24,151 nucleotides of DNA from an uncultured Eubacteriales bacterium (GTDB lineage Bacteria; Bacillota; Clostridia; Peptostreptococcales; Anaerovoracaceae): contig CAJTYS010000053.1 of assembly GCA_910583765.1 (NCBI GenBank), positions 1-24,151 of the forward strand, read 5' to 3'. The notes beneath the pieces were generated by a model that was not told the DNA's origin, searched no databases, and was given only the letters and a program-made list of their open reading frames with translations. Position 1 is the stretch's first letter. Each line of letters begins with the position of its first letter. Shown piece after piece: positions 15,523-21,539 of the stretch. Made by a program: the position numbers and the translations under genes.

Positions 15523-15542
15523 TTGTAGGACTTGTCCTACAA
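15523..15542. promoter_or_regulatory. Operator-like inverted repeat, site 1
   Basis: A perfect dyad with 9-base arms and a 2-base centre (core GTAGGA-N4-TCCTAC). It lies about 90 bases before the XRE gene and matches site 2 in geometry. It is probably bound by the neighbouring XRE-type regulator or a relative. Confidence 0.6.
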
Positions 15543-15556
15543 TATCATTTTTTCGG

Positions 15557-15576
15557 TTGTGGGACAAATCCCACTA
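15557..15576. promoter_or_regulatory. Operator-like inverted repeat, site 2
   Basis: The core GTGGGA-N4-TCCCAC has the same 6-4-6 layout as site 1, with one changed base per arm that preserves the pairing. Its centre is 34 bases from the centre of site 1. It overlaps the position of a -35 box for the -10 at 15595-15600, so binding would block transcription of the XRE gene. Confidence 0.55.
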
Positions 15577-15594
15577 AAAATTTTTTAAACTTGC

Positions 15595-15600
15595 TAGAAT
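15595..15600 (+). promoter_or_regulatory. Extended -10 box of the XRE regulator gene
   Basis: TAGAAT preceded by TGC forms an extended -10 element, 31 bases before the ATG at 15632. The -35 region is poor and is covered by operator site 2, as expected for a repressed or regulated promoter. Confidence 0.45.
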
Positions 15601-15631
15601 GAAGGAATTCTAACTAAAGTTGGTTTGTTAC

Positions 15632-15873
15632 ATGAATTTGAAAGAAGCAATCACTCTTCGCATTAAAGAGCTTTGCACGGAAAGAGATCTCAATCCCAGC
15701 AGTCTTGCGTATCTCTGTGGAATGGATCGCTCAACGATTTACAGTATTCTTGGTACTAAAAGTAAAATCCTGAAATTTCTACGATCAAAAAAATTTGTGA
15801 TGGTTTAGAAATCACATTAGGAGAATTTTTTAGTTGTTCTATATTTGATACTCTTGAGCCAGAAATAAAATAA
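15632..15873 (+). pseudogene. XRE-family HTH regulator broken by a one-base deletion
   Basis: The frame from ATG 15632 reads MNLKEAITLRIKELCTERDL, then a Cro/C1-type helix-turn-helix (SSLAYLCGMDRSTIYSILGT). It then runs out of frame at the A run 15764-15767 and stops at about 15808. Adding one A restores NPEISTIKKICDGLEITLGE, the expected continuation of this small XRE family, and the frame continues to TAA at 15873. The total of 242 bases is one short of 81 codons. The repaired protein would be about 80 residues, a common single-domain repressor type in Clostridia. The ribosome site is weak. Two operator-like dyads lie upstream, so autoregulation was likely. A homopolymer sequencing error could also explain the shift. 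Confidence 0.72.
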
Positions 15874-15926
15874 ACTGATCTCTTAAGCATCCTTGTCATC
15901 ATTATGTTGTTGATCTATTGTGACAT

Positions 15927-15982
15927 GAAAAAAGCAACCTTTTCTACTTCTGGTTGCTTTTTCTGGCGCGCCATTAGGGATT
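15927..15982. repeat. Copy 1 of 56-bp direct repeat (tRNA-Arg terminator plus tRNA 3' end)
   Basis: This stretch matches 16123-16178 at 55 of 56 positions; the one difference is C or T in CTAYTTC. It contains a complete copy of the tRNA-Arg terminator and the last 23 bases of the tRNA gene including CCA. The tRNA sequence breaks off inside the T-arm. It lies downstream of the intact tRNA on its transcript strand. Confidence 0.9.
15928..15962 (-). terminator. Duplicated copy of the tRNA-Arg terminator
   Basis: The GCAACC/GGTTGC stem with A/T flanks is identical to the terminator at 16124-16158. It would act as a second terminator for read-through from tRNA-Arg on the minus strand and could also stop the plus-strand XRE transcript. 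Confidence 0.7.
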
Positions 15983-16122
15983 TTTCAGAGGCTTTGCCTC
16001 TGCGTCCTGCGGCTCCCTTTTCAGTCGCCTTGCACTCGATGCTGCGGGACAGTCCACTGGACTGTCCCGCTTCACGCATCGGCCCTTTCGGGTTCGAATC
16101 CCTTTGATCATTTTCACTGCAC
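15983..16122. repeat. 140-bp structured non-coding element between the direct repeats
   Basis: The element holds a 7-bp hairpin with a TTT loop (15986-16002), a long near-perfect palindrome (16037-16081), and a tRNA T-arm-like GGGTTCGAATCCC (16090-16102). It is flanked by the 56-bp repeats, so the repeat-plus-element unit is 196 bp. No convincing coding sequence is present; short open frames across it contain T-arm-derived peptides such as GVRIPNGA and look spurious. The arrangement suggests an inserted or amplified miniature repeat that targets tRNA 3' ends. Confidence 0.6.
16037..16081. repeat. Long palindrome (cruciform-forming)
   Basis: Bases 16044-16056 (GCGGGACAGTCCA) and 16058-16070 are perfect inverted 13-base arms around a single C. 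Outer arms CGATGC (16037-16042) and GCATCG (16076-16081) extend the structure across short internal loops. There is no T-run after it, so it is not a normal terminator. Confidence 0.85.
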
Positions 16123-16123
16123 G

Positions 16124-16158
16124 AAAAAAGCAACCTTTTCTATTTCTGGTTGCTTTTT
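16124..16158 (-). terminator. tRNA-Arg terminator
   Basis: On the minus strand an 11-bp stem AAAAAGCAACC / GGTTGCTTTTT with a 12-base loop runs into six T directly after the tRNA CCA end. Confidence 0.85.
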
Positions 16159-16159
16159 C

Positions 16160-16236
16160 TGGCGCGCCATTAGGGATTCGAACCCCAGACCTTCGCATTC
16201 GTAGTGCGCTACTCTATCCAGCTGAGCTAATGGCGC
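16160..16236 (-). tRNA. tRNA-Arg (anticodon ACG)
   Basis: The 77-base gene folds into a full cloverleaf. The acceptor GCGCCAT pairs with ATGGCGC, the D stem is GCTC/GAGT, the anticodon loop CTACGAA has ACG at 16200-16202, and the T arm TGGGG-TTCGAAT-CCCTA follows. Discriminator G and an encoded CCA complete it. The outer anticodon-stem pair is G-A, a small irregularity. It decodes CGU and, after A-to-I editing, CGC and CGA. Its 3' part is duplicated at 15960-15982. Confidence 0.96.
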
Positions 16237-16256
16237 TTGTTTAACTGACGAAGATT

Positions 16257-16286
16257 ATTATACAATAAAAGGTACTGGTATGTAAA
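16257..16286 (-). promoter_or_regulatory. tRNA-Arg promoter
   Basis: On the minus strand TTTACA (16281-16286) and TATAAT (16257-16262) are 18 bases apart, about 20 bases before the tRNA 5' end. The remaining stretch 16287-16433 up to the sirtuin stop shows no gene I can support. Confidence 0.75.
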
Positions 16287-16433
16287 GTAGAAATTTGTAT
16301 CTTTGCAAAAAAGAATTTTGCCTTTCTGCCAAAGAGTCGTATTTAGAGGATTAGAGTCCAAAGCTATGGCGCTTTCCACCATGGCGAAAGACCGTAAAAA
16401 CAACCCGATCCACATGTATGCTGCTTTTACTGG

Positions 16434-17162
16434 TTAAAATTCTTCCAGCCCCGCAAAAACTTCCCCAATGGAATCATGGATCACCAGATCTGCCCGTTCG
16501 TCATACTGGGTCTGGGATTTGTTAATGAGTATCAGATTCTTTCCTTGAAAATGCTCCACTAATCCAGCCGCCGGATACACGACCAGTGATGTCCCACCCA
16601 CGATCAAGGTTTCCGCCTCTTTGATGGCTTTGATCGCTCGATCCAGCACATCGCTTTTCACTTCTTCCTGATAAAGGACGATATCCGGCTTTACGATCCC
16701 ACCGCAGTTTTCGCACAAAGGCACGCCCATGGCCTGCCGCACATACTCCATGCTATGGGACGCTCCGCACTTCATGCAGTAATTCCGCAGCACAGATCCG
16801 TGCAGTTCAATGACATTTTTGCTTCCCGCTGACTGATGAAGCCCATCGATATTCTGGGTAACGATGGCTTTCACCTTGCCCTGCCGTTCCAAGCGGGCCA
16901 GCGCATAATGAGCTTCATTGGGCTTTGCGTCTGGATAAAGGAGATTGTTTCTGTAATAATCGAAAAAAATCTCCGGTTTCCGATCAAAGAATGGCCGGCA
17001 GATGATTTCCTCCGAAGGCCTTCCATACTCGGTCCAGGCTTTGTAGATCCCCGCTTCTGACCGAAAGTCCGGGATCCCGCTCTCCGTGGAAACGCCCGCG
17101 CCGCCAAAAAATACGATATTTTCACTTTCTTCTACGATCTTGACAAATTCTTTGTTTCTCAT
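16434..17162 (-). CDS. cobB: NAD-dependent protein deacylase (Sir2 family)
   Basis: A 242-residue sirtuin that removes acyl groups from lysine using NAD+ and releases nicotinamide and O-acyl-ADP-ribose. The NAD-binding GAGVSTESGIPDFRS, TQNIDGLH and the catalytic histidine in IELHGS are all present. Four zinc cysteines occur as CMKC and CENC, 19 residues apart. KPDIVLYQE and VGGTSLVVYPAAGL complete the Rossmann fold. It is a conventional bacterial deacylase, not the SirTM class that lacks the catalytic histidine. ATG at 17160-17162 is chosen because AAGGTG sits six bases before it; a GTG at 17171 lies inside that ribosome site. It is divergent from a nicotinamidase gene, whose substrate is the nicotinamide that sirtuins release. 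Confidence 0.92.
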   Translation of the reverse strand: MRNKEFVKIVEESENIVFFGGAGVSTESGIPDFRSEAGIYKAWTEYGRPSEEIICRPFFDRKPEIFFDYYRNNLLYPDAKPNEAHYALARLERQGKVKAIVTQNIDGLHQSAGSKNVIELHGSVLRNYCMKCGASHSMEYVRQAMGVPLCENCGGIVKPDIVLYQEEVKSDVLDRAIKAIKEAETLIVGGTSLVVYPAAGLVEHFQGKNLILINKSQTQYDERADLVIHDSIGEVFAGLEEF

Positions 17163-17187
17163 GGTTGTCACCTTGTCCTATCTATCC

Positions 17188-17231
17188 CACGGCTTTTCCC
17201 ACTAATTGAAGGGTTGACCTCGCAAGCCGTG
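17188..17231. repeat. Inverted repeat upstream of the sirtuin gene
   Basis: CACGGCTT (17188-17195) is inverted as AAGCCGTG (17224-17231) across 28 bases. The right arm is part of the 16-bp direct repeat also found before the nicotinamidase gene. It could be a regulator site or a leader hairpin. Confidence 0.45.
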
Positions 17232-17236
17232 TCTTC
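17221..17236. repeat. 16-bp direct repeat, copy 1 (sirtuin side)
   Basis: CGCAAGCCGTGTCTTC is identical to 17686-17701. It lies 58 bases before the sirtuin ATG. The rest of 17163-17331 shows only a 9-base tandem repeat (ATCCTACTA twice, from about 17274) and no gene. Confidence 0.8.
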
Positions 17237-17331
17237 ATTTGCTCTGCTCCGCCGCGCCCAAGCTGCCGCGTCCATCCTACTAATCCTACTATGAGGAGGG
17301 ATATCCCAGCCGCTGCGAGCGCCTATAAACG

Positions 17332-17376
17332 AAAAACCTTCCGAATCCGTCCTATGCGCTGGATTTGAAAGGTTTT
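17332..17376 (-). terminator. tRNA-Thr terminator
   Basis: Directly after the tRNA CCA, AAAACCTT pairs with AAGGTTTT, and the stem is extended inward by AATCC/GGATT. On the minus strand it runs into a short T tract. Confidence 0.8.
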
Positions 17377-17378
17377 CC

Positions 17379-17453
17379 TGGAGCTACTGGTCGGATTTGA
17401 ACCGACGACCTGCTCATTACGAGTGAGCTGCTCTACCCCTGAGCCACAGTAGC
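17379..17453 (-). tRNA. tRNA-Thr (anticodon CGT)
   Basis: The 75-base gene has acceptor GCTACTG/CAGTAGC, D stem GCTC/GAGC, anticodon stem GCTCA/TGAGC with loop CTCGTAA (CGT at 17419-17421), a T arm with GGTTCAAATCC, discriminator T and an encoded CCA. It reads the ACG codon. Confidence 0.96.
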
Positions 17454-17465
17454 AAGTACTTGACT

Positions 17466-17495
17466 ATTATACAATCTATCACAGGTAAATTTCAA
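17466..17495 (-). promoter_or_regulatory. tRNA-Thr promoter
   Basis: On the minus strand TTGAAA (17490-17495) and TATAAT (17466-17471) are 18 bases apart, 12 bases before the tRNA. The spacing and the TTGTATAATA context match the tRNA-Arg promoter. Confidence 0.75.
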
Positions 17496-17645
17496 TAGTT
17501 TTTTTCATTATTTTTGATTAAATTTGACAAGCTTCTGATTTTCTTTGTCCCCGCTCCCCCTTTTGCGTGCGGATCCATGAAGCATGTCAGAATTTCTGCT
17601 CACTTTTACTTGCGCGCCGCCCATTTCTGATATATCCTGTTGAAA

Positions 17646-17674
17646 AGGAGCTTTGGAAATGTTTCCGAACTCCT
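17646..17674 (+). promoter_or_regulatory. Leader hairpin before the nicotinamidase gene
   Basis: AGGAG and GGAAA pair with TTTCC and CTCCT in a roughly 13-bp hairpin with one bulge and a TG loop. A further weak stem ATGGA/TCCAT (17674-17704) encloses the 16-bp repeat. The stretch 17496-17745 holds no gene, so it is probably a structured 5' leader. I do not recognise it as a known riboswitch. Confidence 0.4.
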
Positions 17675-17685
17675 ATGGACTCTGC

Positions 17686-17701
17686 CGCAAGCCGTGTCTT
17701 C
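17686..17701. repeat. 16-bp direct repeat, copy 2 (nicotinamidase side)
   Basis: This is identical to 17221-17236 and in the same orientation. It ends 44 bases before the nicotinamidase ATG. The two copies flank the tRNA-Thr gene. Confidence 0.8.
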
Positions 17702-17745
17702 CATGATCAGGGACATGCCGCGGCAAATGAATCAGGAGGCTGTAT

Positions 17746-18276
17746 ATGAGTAAATTATTGATCGTCGTGGACATGCAAAACGATTTTATAGACGGTGCTT
17801 TAGGAACGTCCGAGGCCCAGGCAATCGTGGAAAATGTTAGTGCCAAAATCAAAGAGTACGATGAAAATGGTGATCTTGTCATTTTTACGGCTGATACCCA
17901 CCAAGAAAACTACCTGGACACCCAGGAAGGCAGGAACCTTCCTGTTCCCCATTGTATCAAAGGAAGCCCTGGATGGGACATTTCCAGCAAACTGCCCCGC
18001 CCTGAGGATGCGCCAGTAATCGAGAAAAACACCTTTGGCTCAAAGGAGCTGGGCATCATGCTCATGGAACTGGAACGCTCCGGCCAAACGCCGGAAAGCA
18101 TTGAACTAGTGGGCTTGTGTACAGATATCTGCGTGATTTCCAACGCCATGATGGTGAAAGCCTTCCTGCCGGAAGTCCCAGTTTCCGTGGATGCGTCCTG
18201 CTGCGCCGGAGTGACGCCGAAAAGCCATGAAAACGCGTTAAAAGCCATGGAAATGTGTCAGATTCGCATCGACTAG
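17746..18276 (+). CDS. pncA: Nicotinamidase-like cysteine hydrolase (isochorismatase fold)
   Basis: A 176-residue isochorismatase-fold hydrolase that probably converts nicotinamide to nicotinate for NAD+ salvage. The catalytic triad is D9 (VVDMQNDF), K94 (IEKNTFG) and C129 (LCTDICVISNAM). Metal-site residues D50, H52 (TADTHQ) and H69 (PHCIKGSPGW) match PncA-type enzymes and argue against isochorismatase proper. The length is slightly short of E. coli PncA (about 213). ATG at 17746 has AGGAGG six bases upstream. The position next to a divergent sirtuin, which makes nicotinamide, supports the assignment. The stop codon lies within the shared terminator stem. A related ureidoacrylate or other amide hydrolase activity cannot be fully excluded. 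Confidence 0.8.
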   Translation: MSKLLIVVDMQNDFIDGALGTSEAQAIVENVSAKIKEYDENGDLVIFTADTHQENYLDTQEGRNLPVPHCIKGSPGWDISSKLPRPEDAPVIEKNTFGSKELGIMLMELERSGQTPESIELVGLCTDICVISNAMMVKAFLPEVPVSVDASCCAGVTPKSHENALKAMEMCQIRID

Positions 18277-18297
18277 GGGAGGATTTCCCCCCTAGTC
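18271..18297. terminator. Bidirectional terminator containing both convergent stop codons
   Basis: GACTAGGGG (18271-18279) pairs perfectly with CCCCTAGTC (18289-18297), with a 9-base loop. The TAG in each arm is the stop codon of the gene reading into it: nicotinamidase on plus, nitroreductase on minus. T-runs are short, so efficiency may be moderate. Confidence 0.65.
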
Positions 18298-19149
18298 TTT
18301 GAAACGCAGGCGATGCACGGTTCCGGCATCTTCCCGCTGCACGCCTCTAGCATATGTGAATTCTGGATAACCAAAACCAACGACCATGCCCACATAGTGG
18401 TTTTCCGGGATCCGCAGCATGGCCCGAAGCTCTGGCATATTGTCCAGCACACTGAGAGGGTAAATCATAAAGCAGCTCCCCAGCCCTCTGCTGGCACAAA
18501 GGAGTTCAAAATAGGCGCACGCAATGTTCACGTCCTGAACCCAGCATCCCCGTTCCGCAGCCATATGCGGGATCAGGATATGAGGCACGGAGCAAAACAG
18601 CATGTCAGGGCGCACCGTGTTTTCCCAATTTTTTAACTGCCCATAGGATCTTGCGTCAAATGTGCGAGCATAAATCCCCTGCTTTGCCTGCTCCTCCATT
18701 TTCTGATAAACTAAATCCCTGAAATATTTCATCTGATCTTTATCATCTACAAGGGTGTATTCCACTAACTGTTTGTTTCCTCCGGTAGGAAGATTCCGCA
18801 AAATATCGAGCATTTCATTGATTGTCTGCTGATCCACATTTTTATCTAAATATCTGCGGCAAGAGCGTCTGTTTGTGATCAGCGCGTCCAGGGTCTGTCT
18901 GGCTTGCGTCAAATCTGGCGGCAGCAAGCTGTCTTCCGGCTTTTTCCCAAGAACGGAAACCGCCCCCTGTGGACATACTGCCAAGCAGTGCTGACACTTC
19001 CAACAGCCATCCCAGCCAAACTCTTTCACATCTGCGATCTGCGGCTTCCTGTTTTCATCCAAAGAGATGATCCCTCCTGCGCACGTCTTGACACATAGCC
19101 CGCAGCCTATGCATGTTTCGTGGTTCACTTGGAATTTCACGATATTCAT
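18292..19149 (-). CDS. Ferredoxin-nitroreductase fusion flavoprotein
   Basis: A 285-residue protein with an N-terminal 2x[4Fe-4S] ferredoxin domain and a C-terminal FMN-binding nitroreductase domain (about residues 85-270). The cluster ligands are C13, C16, C19, C23 and C49, C52, C55, C59. The nitroreductase part begins with the conserved RRSCRRYLDKNV and contains LPTGGNKQ and GLGSCF. Such fusions in anaerobes pass electrons from ferredoxin to flavin; substrates are mostly unknown. The start is ATG with AGGAGGT at normal spacing, and it overlaps the ATPase gene stop by 4 bases (ATGA). This is strong evidence that it is translated with the osmoprotectant transporter. It is probably the last gene of that operon. 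Confidence 0.88.
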   Translation of the reverse strand: MNIVKFQVNHETCIGCGLCVKTCAGGIISLDENRKPQIADVKEFGWDGCWKCQHCLAVCPQGAVSVLGKKPEDSLLPPDLTQARQTLDALITNRRSCRRYLDKNVDQQTINEMLDILRNLPTGGNKQLVEYTLVDDKDQMKYFRDLVYQKMEEQAKQGIYARTFDARSYGQLKNWENTVRPDMLFCSVPHILIPHMAAERGCWVQDVNIACAYFELLCASRGLGSCFMIYPLSVLDNMPELRAMLRIPENHYVGMVVGFGYPEFTYARGVQREDAGTVHRLRFKD

Positions 19150-19889
19150 AGTTTGTACCTCCTATTGTCTAATCCAATCAATTCCTTTACAAAGGAATCC
19201 GCCGGATGCTCGCGGATCGCCTCTGGCTTGTCCAGCTGCAGGATCTTCCCCTGATCCATGACCAGCATTCGGTCTCCTAACTTCATGGCCTCTCGGATAT
19301 CGTGGGTGATGAACACGATGGTGAGGCCCAGCTCCTTGTGCAATCTCATGATCTCATCCTGCATGGCCTGCTTGGTGATCTCATCCAAGGCACCGAAAGG
19401 CTCATCCATGAGCATGATCTTGGGATCAGCGGCCAGCGCCCTGGCGATCCCCACCCGCTGCTGCTGACCTCCAGAAAGTTCTGCCGGATATCGAAGCAAC
19501 ATCGATTCCTCCAGGCCAACGGCTCCCAAAAGCCTCAAGGCCAGTTCTCTGTTCGCGGCTTTATTCTTTTTTCCGCTGATCACCGGCACATAGGTGATGT
19601 TTTTCTCCACTGTCATATGGGGAAACAGCCCCCGATTCTGGATCACGTACCCCATGTTTCGCCTGAGCTTGATCACGTTTTCTTCATTGATTTCCCTGCC
19701 ATCCACAAACACATGGCCGCTGTCCGGCGGATGCAGGCCGTTCATGGTTTTCAGCATGGTGGTTTTGCCGCAGCCAGAGCGACCGATGACAGTGAGAAAT
19801 TCTCCTTCTTTTACCGACAGGCTAAAATCCCGCAAGATCTCTTTGCTGCTAAAGCTTTTGCTCACATGCTCCAATCGAATCATATCCAT
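19146..19889 (-). CDS. Osmoprotectant-type ABC transporter ATPase (OpuC/ProV-like)
   Basis: A 247-residue ABC ATPase that powers import through the adjacent permease. Walker A is GRSGCGKTT, the Q-loop region is VIQNRGLFPHMTV, the signature is LSGGQQQR, Walker B is IMLMDEPFGALD and the H-loop is ITHD. The QNRGLFPHMTV segment is typical of the OpuA/OpuC/ProV (quaternary amine) branch. The C-terminal CBS pair found in ProV and OpuCA is missing, since the protein ends soon after the ATPase core. It may therefore lack that osmotic or ionic gating. The start follows the binding protein stop by 1 base, and the end overlaps the nitroreductase start by 4 bases. Substrate specificity is inferred from neighbours and family only. 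Confidence 0.88.
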   Translation of the reverse strand: MDMIRLEHVSKSFSSKEILRDFSLSVKEGEFLTVIGRSGCGKTTMLKTMNGLHPPDSGHVFVDGREINEENVIKLRRNMGYVIQNRGLFPHMTVEKNITYVPVISGKKNKAANRELALRLLGAVGLEESMLLRYPAELSGGQQQRVGIARALAADPKIMLMDEPFGALDEITKQAMQDEIMRLHKELGLTIVFITHDIREAMKLGDRMLVMDQGKILQLDKPEAIREHPADSFVKELIGLDNRRYKL

Positions 19890-19890
19890 G

Positions 19891-20805
19891 TCATTCTCCC
19901 TTGATGAGTCCCTTTTCCATTAAGAACGCCCGGGCCACATCCACGTCTTCCTTGTTCTGGTTTTCTACCTGATCATTCATCGCAGCCATTTCCTGGTCTG
20001 TCAAAATTCCATCCATGAGCATCAGCGTTTCTTCTAACTGCGGATACCGCTCCAGCGCATCCTCTCTGACTACTGTGGAACAAAAATAGTTCGCCTGGTA
20101 ATGCTGGTCATCTTCCAGTACCCGCACAGTGCCTTTGCTCAGCTGAGCGTCTGTGGTGAATCCGTTGGTCACATCAATATCACCCTTTTCCAGAGCCTGA
20201 TATTTCAGACCAATGTCAATGTCCTTCACATCCTTGAATTCGTAACCATATGCCTTGCACAGCGCACCCAAGCCATCAGCCCGTTCTATGTAATCTGGAT
20301 TCCCTCCGAACACCAGCTTGTCTGACACTTTCGCAAGGTCAGAGCCAGTTTTCAGATGGTACTGATCTGCCGTCTTTTTGCTGACCGCGATGGCAAAGGT
20401 ATTGTTGAACCCATATAGCCCCACCCAGGTCATGCCGTACTTTTCCTGATACTCTGAACGAAGTTTTTCAAACATTTCTTCATCGCTGATGTCTGCGGTC
20501 TCGTGGTTCAAAACCATCATCCATCCACTGGACGTGTATTCGGGATAAAGGTCAAAGTCCCCCTTTTCCATGGCTGGATGGATATTGCTGGTGCCGCCGC
20601 CCACGCCTTTGGTGATTTCTGCTGTGTACTCGGTCTTTTCCTCAATGAGCAGCTTCAGCATTTCCCCCAGGACATACTGCTCGGTCATGGGCTTTGTGGC
20701 GATCTTGATTGGCTCATCCTTCCCAGAGTCGCCTCCGCAGGACGCGAATGTCAGCGCCATTAAAACTACTAAAATCAGTGCTGTTACTTTTTTTGCTGTT
20801 TTCAT
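19891..20805 (-). CDS. Substrate-binding lipoprotein of an OpuC-type transporter
   Basis: A 304-residue extracellular lipoprotein. A signal peptide of about 22 residues ends in the lipobox LTFASC (C23), where the lipid is attached. The mature domain is of the OpuAC/OsmX type II binding fold, with the family hallmark DFDLYPEYTSSGW and the hinge region DKLVFGGNPDYIERADG. Members bind glycine betaine, choline, carnitine or similar onium compounds through an aromatic cage. Tyrosines in YPEYTSSG and the W-rich segment could contribute, but the exact ligand is not readable. ATG at 20803-20805 is followed by a basic n-region (KTAKK). It starts 1 base after the permease stop and ends 1 base before the ATPase, a tight operon. 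Confidence 0.87.
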   Translation of the reverse strand: MKTAKKVTALILVVLMALTFASCGGDSGKDEPIKIATKPMTEQYVLGEMLKLLIEEKTEYTAEITKGVGGGTSNIHPAMEKGDFDLYPEYTSSGWMMVLNHETADISDEEMFEKLRSEYQEKYGMTWVGLYGFNNTFAIAVSKKTADQYHLKTGSDLAKVSDKLVFGGNPDYIERADGLGALCKAYGYEFKDVKDIDIGLKYQALEKGDIDVTNGFTTDAQLSKGTVRVLEDDQHYQANYFCSTVVREDALERYPQLEETLMLMDGILTDQEMAAMNDQVENQNKEDVDVARAFLMEKGLIKGE

Positions 20806-20806
20806 G

Positions 20807-21451
20807 TCAAATTCCTCTCTTTTTCTTGATTCGTTTTTCCAAATGCCCCAGCAGAAGGTCGCTCACCAGCGCAATTAACGCGATGAGAAGGCTCCCGCCA
20901 AAGGTCATAGCAGTGTCATAAATGGTGATGCCCCTGTAAATGGCCACGCCCAAGCCACCGGCTCCGATAAAAGACGCGATTGCTGCCACGGAAATGGTCA
21001 TGACCACCATGTTTCGGATCCCAGCGATGATCACGCCTAGAGCCAGCGGCAGTTTGATCTTCATCATGATCTGGGCATCTGTGCTTCCCATGCCCCGGGC
21101 CGCGATGATCACATCTTCACTGACCCCTTTCAGCCCCGCGTAAGTGTTTCGCACCATGGGCATGATGCCATAGATGGTCAGCGCCGCCACTGCCGTCCCG
21201 TTTCCGATCCCAAGGAAGGGAATCAACATGCCCAGAAGGGATATCGATGGGATGGTATAAAACACATTGGCCACTCCCAGGACCGGCGGCGCGGCTTTTT
21301 CATGCTCCGCGATCCAGATCCCCAACAGCAGCCCGATGCTGCCTGCCAGGGCGATAGCGATCACTGACAGCAGGATATGCTCTCCCATCAGCTGTATAAA
21401 CCAGTCGCTCCGTTCTATGTAAAGGTGGATCACTTCTTTTAAAAATTCCAA
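20807..21451 (-). CDS. Osmoprotectant-type ABC transporter permease (OpuCB-like), TTG start
   Basis: A 214-residue inner-membrane permease with five to six helices and the binding-protein-dependent transport signature at VSEDVIIAARGMGSTDAQIM (about residues 114-133), which contacts the ATPase. It resembles OpuCB/OpuBB. Only one permease gene is present, whereas OpuC-type systems usually have two (OpuCB and OpuCD), so a homodimer is likely. The chosen start is TTG at 21449-21451, giving MEFLKEVIHLYIERSD, because AAGGAGG lies at ideal spacing and no ATG is nearby. It begins 88 bases after the PNPOx-ferredoxin stop, with no terminator or convincing promoter in that gap (21452-21539). Confidence 0.87.
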   Translation of the reverse strand: MEFLKEVIHLYIERSDWFIQLMGEHILLSVIAIALAGSIGLLLGIWIAEHEKAAPPVLGVANVFYTIPSISLLGMLIPFLGIGNGTAVAALTIYGIMPMVRNTYAGLKGVSEDVIIAARGMGSTDAQIMMKIKLPLALGVIIAGIRNMVVMTISVAAIASFIGAGGLGVAIYRGITIYDTAMTFGGSLLIALIALVSDLLLGHLEKRIKKKRGI

Positions 21452-21539
21452 ATCTTGACCTCCTTGTTCTTCGTGTAATACTTAATCACTTGCCGCGTCT
21501 TTTCTTTCAGCCCCTTGATTCTTTCTCGACTTGGAGCTG

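Noticed and set aside
15915..16198. Open frames on the minus strand crossing tRNA-Arg's 3' end and the 140-bp element
   Set aside because: They translate tRNA T-arm and terminator sequence (GVRIPNGAPEK, KGCFF) and have no ribosome site, so they are spurious.
15010..16260. Integrated phage or plasmid suggested by the XRE gene and the tRNA 3' duplication
   Set aside because: No integrase, recombinase or structural gene is present and the duplicated copies are only 140 bp apart.
16287..16433. Possible tRNA remnant or small gene between the sirtuin stop and the tRNA-Arg promoter
   Set aside because: A GGACTCTAATCC stretch recalls an anticodon arm, but no acceptor or T arm can be fitted and the short frame there has no ribosome site.
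16434..17162. SirTM-type ADP-ribosylating sirtuin
   Set aside because: The catalytic histidine (IELHGS), TQNIDGLH and all four zinc cysteines are present, so it is a conventional deacylase.
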